From STC-113 sp964553745 (GTDB taxonomy: Bacteria > Patescibacteriota > Gracilibacteria > BD1-5 > UBA2023), in NCBI GenBank assembly GCA_964553745.1, contig CAZKLD010000008.1, positions 1 through 64,000 of the forward strand: 64,000 nt of DNA. Direction: 5' to 3'. The notes beneath the pieces were generated by a model. That model had not been told where the DNA came from and did no database searches. It saw only the letters and a program-made list of their open reading frames with translations. This document shows, piece by piece, positions 22,382 to 32,795 of the stretch. The position numbers were made by a program, and so were the translations under genes. Numbering within the stretch: position 1 is the stretch's first letter; every line of letters starts with the position of its first letter.

Positions 22382-23317
22382 TTACACAAACCTCCTGAAA
22401 TATTCTATAGCTTTCACTAATCACTCTCTTAATTCAACTTTAGGCTCCCAATCTAGTTTTTCTTTTGCAAGCGAATTATCGGCTTTTCTTTGCTTTGGAT
22501 CATCTGATGGAAGATCTTTAAATATAAGCTTGCTTTTGCTTTCTGGAATTAGCTCCAATACAATCTGAGATAATTCTTTTATAGTGAATTCATATTCGGT
22601 TCAGATATTTACGGGTCAAATGAATCATATCTCATTATTCATCATCCTGACCATTCATTCAATGAGATCATCAACATATTGGAAGCTCCTAGTCTGATTT
22701 CATTCTCAGTAGATTGTGATATCTTGGTTTTGAAGTGCTTGCATGATAAAATTTGAAACCACACGGCCATCATTCGGATGCATATTCGGTCAATAAGTAT
22801 TGAAAATCCTGATAATCCTGATGTCTGCATTGTATTCTCTATGATAATCGAGAAAAAGCGTTTCTGCCATTCTCTTTCATTCGTCATAACAGCTTCTTGT
22901 TCATATCGGATTGACATTTCCCCAGTAGGATTCATATTGAGGATGGACAAGCGGATCTCCGTATACCTCTGATGTTGAAGACTGGAGGATACGAGCCTTA
23001 ACTTTTATTGCCAATTCAAGCATATTTATTGCCCCTAGAATTGATGTTTTTGCAGTTTCCACAGGATTCTTCTGATAATGGACAGGGGATGCAGGACATG
23101 CCAGATTATATATCTCATCTACCTGTGCCCAGAATGGCTGAGTCACATCATGAAGCACAAAAGTGAATTTTGGCTTTTCCAGAAGATCGTAGATATTCGA
23201 TTTATTCCCTGTGAACAGGTTATCAAGACATATTACCTCATGTCATTCATTCAACAGCCTCCTGCACAAATGAGAACCGATAAATCCAGCACCTCATGTT
23301 ACGAGTATTTTTTTCAT
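22382..23317 (-). CDS. UDP-glucuronate decarboxylase-like NAD-dependent sugar epimerase
   Basis: A 311-aa extended short-chain dehydrogenase. KKILVTGGAGFIGSHLCRRLL is the NAD site; NLFTGNKSNI, NLACPASPVHYQ, QSSTSEVYGDP, and SCYDEGKRMAETL (YxxxK) closely follow UDP-xylose synthase (UXS). UXS converts UDP-glucuronate to UDP-xylose. The conserved ACPASP and YDEGKR segments favour UXS over dTDP-glucose dehydratase or UDP-glucose epimerase. First gene of the minus-strand operon, separated from gmd by 122 bp. Confidence 0.85.
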
Positions 23318-23449
23318 ATTTATTCTGTAATTTTTTAACCGACAAAATATATCCTATTTTACGAGGATAGCAAATTAAAGTGGGCTTATTATTTCATTCT
23401 CTGCACTGCAGGAAGGCTGAAATTGATTTGATATCCACTTCATCATTAA

Positions 23450-23870
23450 GTATTCGTCAATATCCCAAAATGGATTTCTCATCCGCTATCGCTCTTTCGA
23501 AATGACAATTCTCCTGGTCTGTCATTTCGAGCGTCAGAGAGAAATCCTTTAAGGCTATTCATTAAACATTAATCATCCTGGATCACCACGTCGTTCCTCC
23601 TCGTGATGACGAAGCGAACCGTCATTGCGAACGTAATGCAATGTAGTGTGGCAATCCAGATTGCATATTGGTTAATCATCCTGGATCACCACGCCTGCCT
23701 GCCGGTAGGCAGGTCGTTCCTCCTCATGATGACGTAAATGAGCTGTATTCAAAAAACATTAATTAGATACTTCCTCCCCTAATTTAGGGAAGGTGCCTAA
23801 AAGGCGGATGGGTTACTCCCTTAACCATCAACCACAAAAAACCTCCTTTTAGCAAAGGAGGTGGCATGGA
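23450..23870. repeat. Cluster of palindromic dispersed repeats
   Basis: Gap between the sugar-nucleotide operon and korB. Elements seen: GGATTTCTCATCCGC..CGAAATGAC/GTCATTTCGAGCG..GAGAAATCC; two CCTGGATCACCACG..CGTGATGACG/GCAATCCAG units; a variant of the 20-bp GC palindrome at 23694-23713 (one mismatch); CCCCTAATTTAGGG-type and CCTCCTTTTAGCAAAGGAGG palindromes. The 130 bp before it (23318-23449) hold nothing recognisable. Confidence 0.8.
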
Positions 23871-23893
23871 GTGACGGAGGATTCTGCATTAAT

Positions 23894-24496
23894 CTACCAA
23901 AATTTCCAGCTAGGACATGCTTGCTTAATATTAAGATGGGCAAATCATTCATGCATAATAGCTTCTTTTATAGCTTCTCTCATTGCCACAATGTTCTTTG
24001 AATCAATTTCACGTGTAAAAGAGCATCCTGCAGATTCGGCAAGCTTTACTGGATTGAATGGATTAGAGGGATTTCAGAGTTTCGAAGATTTTGTTTTGAT
24101 TCCGTGCGGAGTCGTGGGTGAGGTTTGCCCGGTTGTAAGGGCATAATTCTCATTATCGAGAACCAAATAGGTAATATCGATATTACGTCTGCAGGCATGC
24201 ATAAAATGACCGAGCCCGATTCAATATCAGTCTCAATCTCCTCAGATGCAGATTACCTTAAGATTCGGATTTGCGAGCTTAACTCCAGTTCAGAAGGGGA
24301 GTGAACGTCAGTGTAAGGTTTCAGCTGCATACGCATTTATATATTGCGAAATCTTACCGCTGCATCCGATACCGCTTACGATAACCGTATCTTTGCTTGC
24401 GATTCACAGTTCTTCAAGTCATTTCCTGATTGCTCCGAGGATAAGATAATCTCAGCATCCAGGGCACCATTGAATATTATTTAAATCTTTTCTCAT
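23894..24496 (-). CDS. korB: 2-oxoacid:ferredoxin oxidoreductase, beta subunit
   Basis: A 200-aa thiamine-pyrophosphate-binding subunit. It has the entry WCPGCGDYLILGAIRKGL (two [4Fe-4S] cysteines), VIVSGIGCSGKI (third), the TPP site ICIGGDGDGYGIGLGHFMHACRRN with following LVLDNENYALTTGQTSPTTP, and ends at KQACPSWKFW with a TAG stop. Together with the upstream alpha subunit it would oxidatively decarboxylate a 2-oxoacid to acyl-CoA while reducing ferredoxin, or the reverse. It is short: family members usually run to about 280 residues, so the C-terminal extension is absent. Overlaps the alpha gene by 16 nt. Confidence 0.88.
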
Positions 24497-26076
24497 AGCT
24501 GCTCTTCAAATATGGGGTAAAGGTTATATATCCTCTTAAATTGGATTATTTGTTTTTTTAAGCTGAATTTAGAGCAGACAAGGTTCTGGAATTGTCATGA
24601 CTGATTCTGCTCGAGAAAAACCAGCTTATCGACATTGGAATCAAAAAATTTCTGAAGCCTATAGTCTATAGGATGAAACATTGTGATTATAATAAGTCAG
24701 AAATCCTTCTTTTTTTCTAGTGCTCATTCGGCAGCCCATCTGTTTGAAGAAAACGTTATGAAAAATTTCCTAGCTTCAGGATTTATGACTTCAAATCAAT
24801 AGAAGTCTGGATTGTATTCATTATCTTCAAATATATCGATTTTCCTAAATCTCTTATCCTCCATCATGAATTTGATTTTTGGATCCTCGGTCTCTTTACC
24901 GTAAATATCGTGCTCATAAGAAGTGGCAATGAATTCTCAATTTGCAGTTCAAGGCACTGTATATGGCGAAATCCTTTCTTGAGAAAAGGTTTCATATGCA
25001 TATCTCGCATAGCCTTCGTTGGGATTCTCAAGGAGTCTTCATCTGTTTATGGGTTCTGGCTTCAGTCTTGATTTGTCGACAGTAGCATAACTTTCAGAAA
25101 ATTGCTTATCAAGAAGGACTATAACAGGATGCTGATAGATATCAGACCAATTCAGAGCTTTTCAGATCATATTATAGGCTTCTTCAAATGTACTAGGCAC
25201 TATAACAATAGGATAAATATCGCCAAAAGTAGGGCAAAGCGCAAAATCGATATCTCATTGTCCGGTAAAAGTCGGAGTTCAGGTCGAAGGTCCTGCACGT
25301 TGCGAAAGGATGTATACTCATCAGATTTCTGCCATTCAAGAATATGAAATCGATTCGGACATTAGTGCGAATCAGCCTCAACTTGTTCAGCACATAGCTC
25401 TTTTTCAAGCAAATTTGGCTCATAGCATAGACATTGCCACCGCAATCTCATCTTCAGCCTGATGGAATACAACATCCTGTGAATGGTGCAATATAGCATC
25501 AATTATCGAGCTTGCAGGAGTCATGGGATATGCGCTGTAATACTCAAGTCAGCTATCTATTGCTCATTTTGCGATCAGCTCATTCCCATAAAGGATATCT
25601 CTATGCTTTCAGATCGGTTCAAGGGAATATTTCTGTTCTGCAATACTCTCATATCAAGCTCTTATATCAATCATATTCTCTTCAGCGATTTCTTCTTTGA
25701 ATTTGGATTTCAGCACATCATTTACAGCATCTAACTTGACTCAAAGATATTTAAGTGCACATCAGACTGCATAAGAATTTGCATGTTTTGCTATTTTCCT
25801 GTCTAGTTTGAGCTTCTCTCAAATAGTGTAGACAACCTCGTTTTTCTGCAAAGAATAATCGTCGAAATGTATATAGAAGTCTATATTCTTTGAAATGAAA
25901 GCCTTGTTGTCGGAAATATAGATGATGAAAACATTATTTCATCATTTGATAACGGATGAATATTCTTTGTCGGCATAAATCTCATATCATATCGAGGCCA
26001 AAACCTCGGATAATATCAGTCAGCTGGTATTCACTCATATTCAAGCCGGCCCTGAGAAGGCTAGTGTAATTCTCAT
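24481..26076 (-). CDS. korA: 2-oxoacid:ferredoxin oxidoreductase, fused gamma-alpha subunit
   Basis: A 531-aa protein. Residues 1-180 are the gamma domain (ITLAFSGPAGIGVNTSGLILSEVLASIGY, ADKEYSSVIKGGNNVF); from about 205 the alpha pyrimidine-binding domain starts with ELIAKGAIDSGLEYYSAYPMTPASSIID, the 2-oxoglutarate/2-oxoacid signature, followed by HQAEDEIAVAMSMLGAKFAGKRAMCGTSGGG. The gamma-alpha fusion is the KorA/OorA-type architecture. The acceptor is ferredoxin; the precise 2-oxoacid cannot be read. Stop TAA lies inside the start of korB, so the two are translationally coupled. Numerous TGA glycines, including in the GTSGGG loop. Confidence 0.9.
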
Positions 26077-26182
26077 ATTGATTGATTTCTTATAAACTAA
26101 ATAAAAAGCGATTAAAAGGTTAATCACAGATTATATGACTGAGTTGATAATAATCGGTTTTATGCTTAATTCAAGTATAACA

Positions 26183-26602
26183 TTAAGAAAGGATCGATTT
26201 TACCTGTAATTTTATATTTTGCTGTAAGAATTTTACACGAGATCTATCTCAGGCTATCAGATTAAAGACCATTTCCCTTAAATGCTCCAGATATTCCTTA
26301 GTGAATTTTCTTTTTCATCATATTATATTCAAGTTATTAGACTCAATAAGGTTAACTTGAATCTTATTCAAATGTTCAATGTAGGCGTCATTGGAATATT
26401 CGAGTCCGCTCATATAGCATAATCAGTCTTTTGCCGTCTTTTTGTAGCAATCTTCGAATTCCTTCAGATATTTTACAAGCTCGATACTGTTATTTCTGAA
26501 TTTTTCTGCAAGCACATTTAAACTGTCCACAAGTCAAGAATTGTTTTCATCAAAAAAATCTTCTCAAGTTAAAAGCGTGTGATCAAAAGAAATAAATGGC
26601 AT
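26183..26602 (-). CDS. Hypothetical protein
   Basis: A 139-aa soluble, mostly helical protein of unknown function, beginning MPFISFDHTLLTGEDFFDEN. It has the pattern LNVLAEKFRNNSIELVKYLKEFEDCYKKTAKDG and a basic C-terminus (GGKRKFTKEYLEHLREMVFNLIAGDRSRVKFL). No transmembrane segments. Four or more TGA codons read as glycine keep the frame open. It lies between the xer-like recombinase and korA on the same strand, with 66 and 106 bp gaps, so its operon membership is unclear. Confidence 0.75.
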
Positions 26603-26668
26603 ATAAAAACGAATTTAATTTAGTTTGACTATTTTATTTATTTGTTTTAAATATACAAATTTAATATG

Positions 26669-27673
26669 CTATTTATGGAATTTCTTATGTATTTCTTTAA
26701 GTTGAGGATTGGTGACATGGGTGTAGACTTGTGTTGTTGTAATATTCTTATGTCAAAGTAGCTCTTGAATAGCTCTTAAGTCTGCACCATTCTCGAGCAG
26801 GGTAGTAGCAAAAGAGTGCCGTAGTGTATGAGCGGAAATATCCTTGAGTATTCAAGCCTTTATCGCGTGATCCTTTATCATATTCGTAATGAAAAATCTT
26901 GATAATTTCACATCGGAATCAGTAAACTCATTTTCTCTGCCTTTGTCATAATTATGCCTCAAGAATAGTGAGCTGAAATGATCGTCCCTCATTCCAAGAT
27001 AGTCCTCAATCCTTTTTTTTGCCTCATCCGTAAGATATACGACTCTTACTTTTCATCATTTTCATCTTACGGCAAATTCTTGGGTATTCAGATTGATGTC
27101 TCTTATCGTAAGCGCGACTAGTTCAGAGACACGCAATCATGTAGAATAGATGCATTCCATTATAGCCATATCCCTGACTCATTGTATATTATTAAGATCA
27201 AGAGCCGCGAACAGCCTATCTATCTCTTCCTTATTCAAAAATTCGACTTTTCTCTCATCATGCTTTATCAGATCTATCATTACCGGATCCAGCACTTCCA
27301 GTCATTGTTTCTTAAGATATTTGAAAAATGTCCGGAGCGAAATCATATATGCGTTTACTGTCTTTATGTTCAATTCCTGTTCTGATAATGCAAATCTGAA
27401 ATTATTAAGCACCTCAATATTGATTTCATCCAATTTCCAATCAAAATTCTGGCGCAATTCCAAGAGCATTCTACATTTTTCCTTTATTTCAAGCGGTTCT
27501 CGAGGTGAATTTATGAACAATTTCTTGAAGTCAGAATTCTTTGTCAATTCATAGTCCAGATATTGAACAAACTTCCATATATGAAAAGTATATTGCTCTA
27601 TGGTTTTCGGACTGGCGTTTCTGCTTATCCTAAGCCAAGTAACGAACTTTGTAAGTGCCTCGATCAGGTTCAT
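26669..27673 (-). CDS. Tyrosine recombinase, XerC/XerD family
   Basis: A 334-aa site-specific recombinase. N-terminal SAM-like domain: LTKFVTWLRISRNASPKTIEQYTFHI. The catalytic domain has STRLRVSELVALT-like (first Arg region), AHTLRHSFATTLLENGADLRAIQELLGHKNITTTQVYTHV near residues 278-317, with HxxR, the LGHKN His and the nucleophilic Tyr. Stop is TAG. A single copy beside housekeeping genes, without phage or transposon genes nearby, suggests the chromosome-dimer Xer recombinase, though its length (~35 aa more than XerD) comes from a long linker between domains. Confidence 0.9.
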
Positions 27674-27724
27674 TTTCTATGATTTTAGTGGTAAAACTTA
27701 TGTAATTCGGAGGAGGGAAGTGGT

Positions 27725-28015
27725 GGTCAGTTTCGCAATGTCATCCTGAGGAACCGAAGGATCCAGAATCCATTATTCATTATACATCCTGGATTGCCAC
27801 GCTGTCGCTCGCAATGACGTAGGCTTGTGACTGTCATCACGAGGAGGTACGACGTGGTGATCCAGAATCCTTATTCATTATTCATTATACATCCTGGATT
27901 GCCACGCTGTCGCTCAGAATGACGTGTTCATCATGTCATCCTGAAGAACCGAAGGATCCAGCGCTCGTGATTTATCCCATAATTATTCTGAATTCTTCCG
28001 CTGATGCTCAGAATG
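27725..28015. repeat. Direct and inverted copies of TCATCCTGAGG.. / CCTGGATTGCCACG.. repeats
   Basis: Two copies of GTCATCCTGA(G/A)GAACCGAAGGATCCAG (27739 and 27934) and two of CATCCTGGATTGCCACGCTGTCGCTC(G/A)(C/G)AATGACG (27784 and 27889) are interleaved, with a GTCATCACGAGGAGGTACGACGTGGTGATCCAG unit between. These match repeat blocks at 7,040-7,115 and 23,577-23,700. No ORF is supported. Confidence 0.8.
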
Positions 28016-28029
28016 ACATGTTGCGGAAG

Positions 28030-28372
28030 TTTTTGACATTTTCAGAAATAACCGCTAATTAAAGCCATTCCAACACAAGGGAAGTCAATATGCTTTTATC
28101 AAACACTTCACATAATGTAAGTTATGTGATGCATTTTGAGCATAATATAGATAATATGCTTGTTTGCAAATATATTTTAAAAAAAATAATTATAATTTAT
28201 TTATGATTAAAATAATTTATCGGTTCCAAGATAATTTGCAGTTTGAATTTTTTGAAATATCTATTTTTGAAAATCAATATTCCAGATCAGTCATAATTCA
28301 TATATTTTCAGAAATTCTGTAAATCTGCCTCTATAATTGCTATAGCCCAGGCTATGTTAATACCCGAAAACT
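28030..28372. other. AT-rich intergenic stretch, no supported gene
   Basis: Two very short plus-strand frames (about 42 and 39 codons, no or one glycine codon) can be read but have no recognisable pattern and no promoter, so they are not called. Short inverted repeats such as CACATAATGTAAGTTATGTG near 28,110 are visible. Confidence 0.5.
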
Positions 28373-28407
28373 AAAAAAACCTCAAATTTCGCGAAATTTG
28401 AGGTTTT
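28373..28407. terminator. Palindromic terminator
   Basis: AAAAAAACCTCAAATTTCG followed by its exact complement CGAAATTTGAGGTTTT: a 12-bp perfect stem (with A/T flanks up to 16). It can serve the minus-strand valS/HEMLH transcript. Confidence 0.85.
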
Positions 28408-28519
28408 GTGTGATTAATGGCTTATTTAAGCCATTTTAAATTAGAATTATATATAACTGCGTGTATCTGAGCATATTTTTCAGGAATTCTGTCAGAATTA
28501 TCAAATGCATCACATAATA

Positions 28520-29254
28520 TTATTTGATATCAAATACTGATTTCAGTAAAATATCTATATCATAATTTTCGTTCCAGATCTTCGTCATATCTTCATATAA
28601 TTTTTCACATCCCGGATAAGTGCTTTTTGATTCTTTTTCATCTATCAGATCCGTATATGGTTTCCAGTCCTCGATAACATTATTGAAAGTTTCAGAAACC
28701 TGCCAGACAAAATTACTCGGCTTTCATTCGAATTTAGTCTTTTCTTCAATTCAGTATATTTTGGATAGATAATCGAAAAATATAAAATGCAGCATCTCAT
28801 GGCCGATAACTCAAACAGGATTCCAGAATGAATACTCATAAGGAAAATAGAAATATTTTTCATCAATATTCCGAGGATACATATTATAGACAGAAATATA
28901 TCATCTATAATCTCAACTCAGCCATTTATGTCACTTGAAAATCCTGTCTGTAAGCTCATAATATTTTAGCTTTATACCTTCCCAAGTGCCTATTGTCAGA
29001 TTCAGTCAATTTGCTATCTTGTTTTCTCTGATTTTATAGATATGTTTTGTGTATTCTGCAATAACTATATTTCTAGATTCAGGTGTGAATGCATCGCTCA
29101 GGATATATTGAAAATCCCTAGGAATGAACCATTCTAGGAATTCTCAATTAGCTATGAAATATTTAGCGTTATCAGTATCTTGTTCGATATCTATAAGCAG
29201 CTTGAGTTCTGGCAAGGCTTTATAATTACTTTTAAATCTTATTATATTTTTCAA
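28520..29254 (-). CDS. Putative zinc metallopeptidase-like protein with HEMLH motif
   Basis: A 244-aa protein of unknown family. GVIGHEMLHFIFFDYLSKIYGIEE near residue 148 contains HExxH, the zinc-binding motif of gluzincin/metzincin-type peptidases, with a downstream Glu in the following helix as a possible third ligand. The upstream part has FLEWFIPRDFQYIL and TPESRNIVIAEYTKHI; no signal peptide is seen. The reading frame is open into valS; a TTG at 29254 inside the valS 3' end is chosen as start, since no ATG occurs nearer, but this is uncertain. A catalytic role is inferred only from HExxH. Confidence 0.68.
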
Positions 29255-31877
29255 GAAGCTTCTCAAGCTGGTCCTGAGCTTGGACTCTTTTTTCTTGTTC
29301 GATTCGCACGACGTGCTCAGGAGCATTTCTAACGAATTCAGCATTCATGAGTTTCTGATCTAGTTTCCTGATATAATCTTTCTTTCCGTCAATCTGTTCT
29401 TTCAGTCTCAGTTTTTCAGCCTCTTGGTCAATTGTATCTCCAGGATCTAGGAATATCTCGATATTATTGCTGACTCAATAGACATAATCATCCTCACTGA
29501 TTGATTTTGATTTATCCACAACCTTAAATTCTTCGATTTTACATAGTCATTTCAGTATGACCTGATTTTCCTCAAGAAGGTCTTGATTGCTTTTTGTCGC
29601 TTTGAATATGACTTTTACAAGGAGTCCCGGCTTGATTCATTTGAGTCATCTGATGTTCCTGATTGATCTTATTACGTCATAGATCATTCAAGTATCTTTC
29701 TCGATTTTTGAATCTTTCTCGAGCTTTAGTTCTGGCCAAGCGCTATCAATAAGAGATTCTTCGGGTCGAAGCTTCGAATAAAGCTCTTCTGTAACAAAAG
29801 GCGCATAAGGATGCCATAATTTAAGGATTGTCATAACTGAATAAGCAAGGATATCCGCAGCATATTTTGAATCTGCCTTGGTCAGCTTATATTCTTCTAT
29901 GAAGAAATCGGCAAAATCATCCCTTGTGAAGGCCATCAGGTCCTCCCCTGTCATAGAAAAATTGAATTTTTCCATTCATTCGGTCATTTTTTCCGTTATC
30001 TGAGCCAATTTCTGGCAAATCCACTTCTCATGCATCGAAAATTCAGAATAATTCTTCTCGATGAATTTTCTTAGCTCGTCATATGACTTCCCTATTTCTC
30101 AGATTCCAGAATGCACGAACCTGGTGATGTTCCATAATTTGTTCAGGAACATTGAATTAGCCTCTACATTCTTTATGGAGAAATTCATGTTATTTCAAGG
30201 GGTATTCCCTATTGCAAGCGCTAATCTGAGAGAGTCTGCAGAATATTCATTTACAATATCAAGAGGATCGATCCCATTTCAGAGTGACTTGCTCATTTTC
30301 CTTCATTGTTCATCTTTCACGAGTCCATGCAAGTAGACAGTCTTGAATGGTGTCTCTCAAGTATACTCATAGCCCATAAGGAGCATTCTGATGACCCAAA
30401 AGAATAAGATATCATGCCCGGTTTCCAGAACTTGTGACGGATAATACTTCTTAAAAAGCTCTCACGGAGATTTAGGATCCCAATCCAGGATTGAGAAAGG
30501 CCACAATGCGGAAGAGAACCAAGTATCCAGAACATCATTGTCACGTCTTACATTTTCTTTTCAATATTTCTTAAAAACGCTTTCTGCGTCTTGAGTGACA
30601 GCCAGAAGCTCTCAAGTATTGATATCGTAATAAGCAGGAATCTGATGTCACCACCATAATTGCCTGGAAATGCACCAATCCCTAAGGTTATAAATCCAGT
30701 CTTCGAATACTTTATTGAATTTATCTGGCATGATCGTAAAATCCTTCTTCTTGTATCCGGCAATTACATTTTTTGCCAATTCATCTGCCTTTACAAACCA
30801 CTGAGTAGATATTACAGTTTCGATTTTGCATCCTGATCTCTCGCAATATCCGACTTTATGCGAATATGGCTCGATTCTTACAAGATTTCATTTCGCTTTC
30901 AGCAGCTCTACGATATTCTCTCTGGCAGTTATTGCATCCTGACCCGCAAAAATTCATGCTTCTCGTGTCATGAATCAAGATTTATCAACCACTCTGTAAT
31001 CAAGTTTGAGTCAGTGTTTTTTTGCTATTTGAAAATCTGTCGGATCGTGAGCTGGAGTTATCTTAAGGGCTCCTGTTCAGAATTCCTTATCTACAGTATC
31101 GTCTCAGATTATAGGAAGCTCTTTATTGAGAATCGGAAGAATTACCTTTCTTCAGATAAGTTTCTTATATCTTTTGTCTTTCGGATGGACGGCAACAGCC
31201 TGATCGGCAAGCAGAGTCTCTGGTCTTGTTGTCGCAACAATTATCTCATTATCAGATCAGCTCACAAAATATGTGATATAGTACATTTTCGCATCTTCTT
31301 CTTTGTATTCGACTTCTATGTCGCTGATTACAGTCTGTAGAGCAGGAGAATAATTGACCATATATTCTCATCTGTAGATCAGTCATTTGTTATAAAGATC
31401 GCAGAAGACATGTTCTACGGTCTTATTGAGTCATTCATCCAAAGTAAATCTCTCTTTAGACCAATCGACAGAGGCTCACAAAAGCTTTATCTGTCAATTT
31501 ATGTTCGATGCGTATTCATCTTTCCAATTCCAGACTTCTTCCAAGAATTTTTCCCTTCAGATTTCAGTTCTCTGCAATCATTGCTTAGCCAATTTATTCT
31601 CTACAACATTCTGGGTTGCAATTCAGGCGTGATCAGTTCAGGGAATCCATACCGTGTCGTCTCACTTCATTCTATGATACCTGACCATGATATCTTCAAG
31701 CGTCAAAGTCAGTGCGTGTCATAGATGCAGATTTCAAGTTACATTCGGAGGCGGAATAGGGATATAAAAAGTCTTACCGGTTTTAGACTTTTTTGGAATG
31801 AATTTACCTTCCTCAAGCCATTTTTGATAGATAGAGCTCTCGAACTCCTTCGGACAATAACTTTTTTTGAAATCCAT
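29232..31877 (-). CDS. valS: Valyl-tRNA synthetase
   Basis: An 881-aa class I aminoacyl-tRNA synthetase charging tRNA-Val. It starts MDFKKSYCPKEFESSIYQKWLEEG. The HIGH-type motif is GNLHLGHALTLTLED near residue 46, a CP1 editing insert follows, and the KMSKS motif is QGRKMSKSLGNGIDP near 527. The anticodon-binding domain contains KLWHPYAPFVTEELYSKLRP. The C-terminal coiled-coil (LRLKEQIDGKKDYIRKLDQKLMNAEFVRNAPEHVV) is the ValRS tRNA-arm. Length is normal. TGA supplies glycines next to HLGH and in KMSKSLG. The gene ends within the HEMLH gene's likely start. Confidence 0.96.
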
Positions 31878-31953
31878 TGCGTTTGCATTAAAATTATTAA
31901 ACGGAATAAATATATCGATTTATCGTGAAATTCAAAGAAAAAATTGCAATTTC

Positions 31954-31982
31954 TTGCATTTTAAAAGAATTAAAGCTATAAT
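31954..31982 (+). promoter_or_regulatory. Candidate promoter of the 32,003 gene
   Basis: TTGCAT (31954-31959), 17-nt spacer and perfect TATAAT (31977-31982), 21 nt before the ATG. Good sigma-70-like match. Confidence 0.6.
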
Positions 31983-32002
31983 TGAAGTGTAAATTAAATA
32001 CC

Positions 32003-32794
32003 ATGCATACGGAGGAAGAACAAAACAAAACTACAGAACATTGATTCATAATATGAGACGAAAAATTTACAGTTAGAGACGAAAATGAACTCTGACTAAT
32101 TTTTGAGATGATGAACTGAGATCCTGAAGTCTCCCCTATCCTGCATTGGAACATCATAATGGAGCTCGATGAAGAGCTCATGAGCCTGATAAAAACATAC
32201 AGAGGGCTTATAAATTGCCTGAAATCCCTCAATGAGAAAAATTCATTTCTGCTGCTTTTCAAAATTTCTGACATACTTTCTGAGATTGTGCTTGATTCGC
32301 GCGAACTATGAGAGATTCTAGCAAAGATTGGAGAAGAGTGAAATAAGCTTCGTCTCATTAAGCAGATGAGGAACAGATGACTTACCCGGCTCATAACCTC
32401 ATCTCAAGATCTTCTGAATATCATAGAATGGGTTTATGAATCCGCTGAGCGTCAAACCCTGGATATCTTATGAGCCGAGACTATCAGATGACTGTTCGTA
32501 TCTCCTCAAGATGTGTATAATATCCTCCACTACCTGAACAGTGAAAACAAGGATTATCTTATTGATATGATCTGACTCTATGAGATCAGCAAAAAAATCA
32601 GGAACTGGGAGGACTTTCTCCTGATACTGAAATGAATAAGCTACAACAAAATCAGCTCATTCCTCTCTCTTTATTCCAAAAGGATGATTTTGGAATTATT
32701 CAAGACAGACAAAGAATTCACCATCTTCCTTATGAGGCTATCAGACAGGAAGGAAGAGATATTCTTGGAGTATATGTGAATTAACAAAAACTAA
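32003..32794 (+). CDS. Hypothetical protein, helical
   Basis: A 263-aa protein with no recognised domain. It begins MHTEEEQNKTTEHG, has an acidic N-terminal third, then a series of amphipathic helices (ELDEELMSLIKTYRGLINCLKSL, ILSEIVLDSRELGEILAKIGEEG) resembling a helical-repeat scaffold. No signal peptide or transmembrane helix. It is one nucleotide short of overlapping the downstream amidohydrolase (TAAC-ATG), so the two are probably co-transcribed from the promoter just upstream. Function unknown. Confidence 0.8.
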
Positions 32795-32795
32795 C

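Noticed and set aside
26669..27673. Integrase of a prophage or genomic island
   Set aside because: No phage, relaxase or transposase genes and no att-like repeats around the recombinase; a Xer role is more likely.
28092..28317. Two short plus-strand frames of about 42 and 39 codons
   Set aside because: No domain, almost no glycine codons, no promoter and no conservation evidence.
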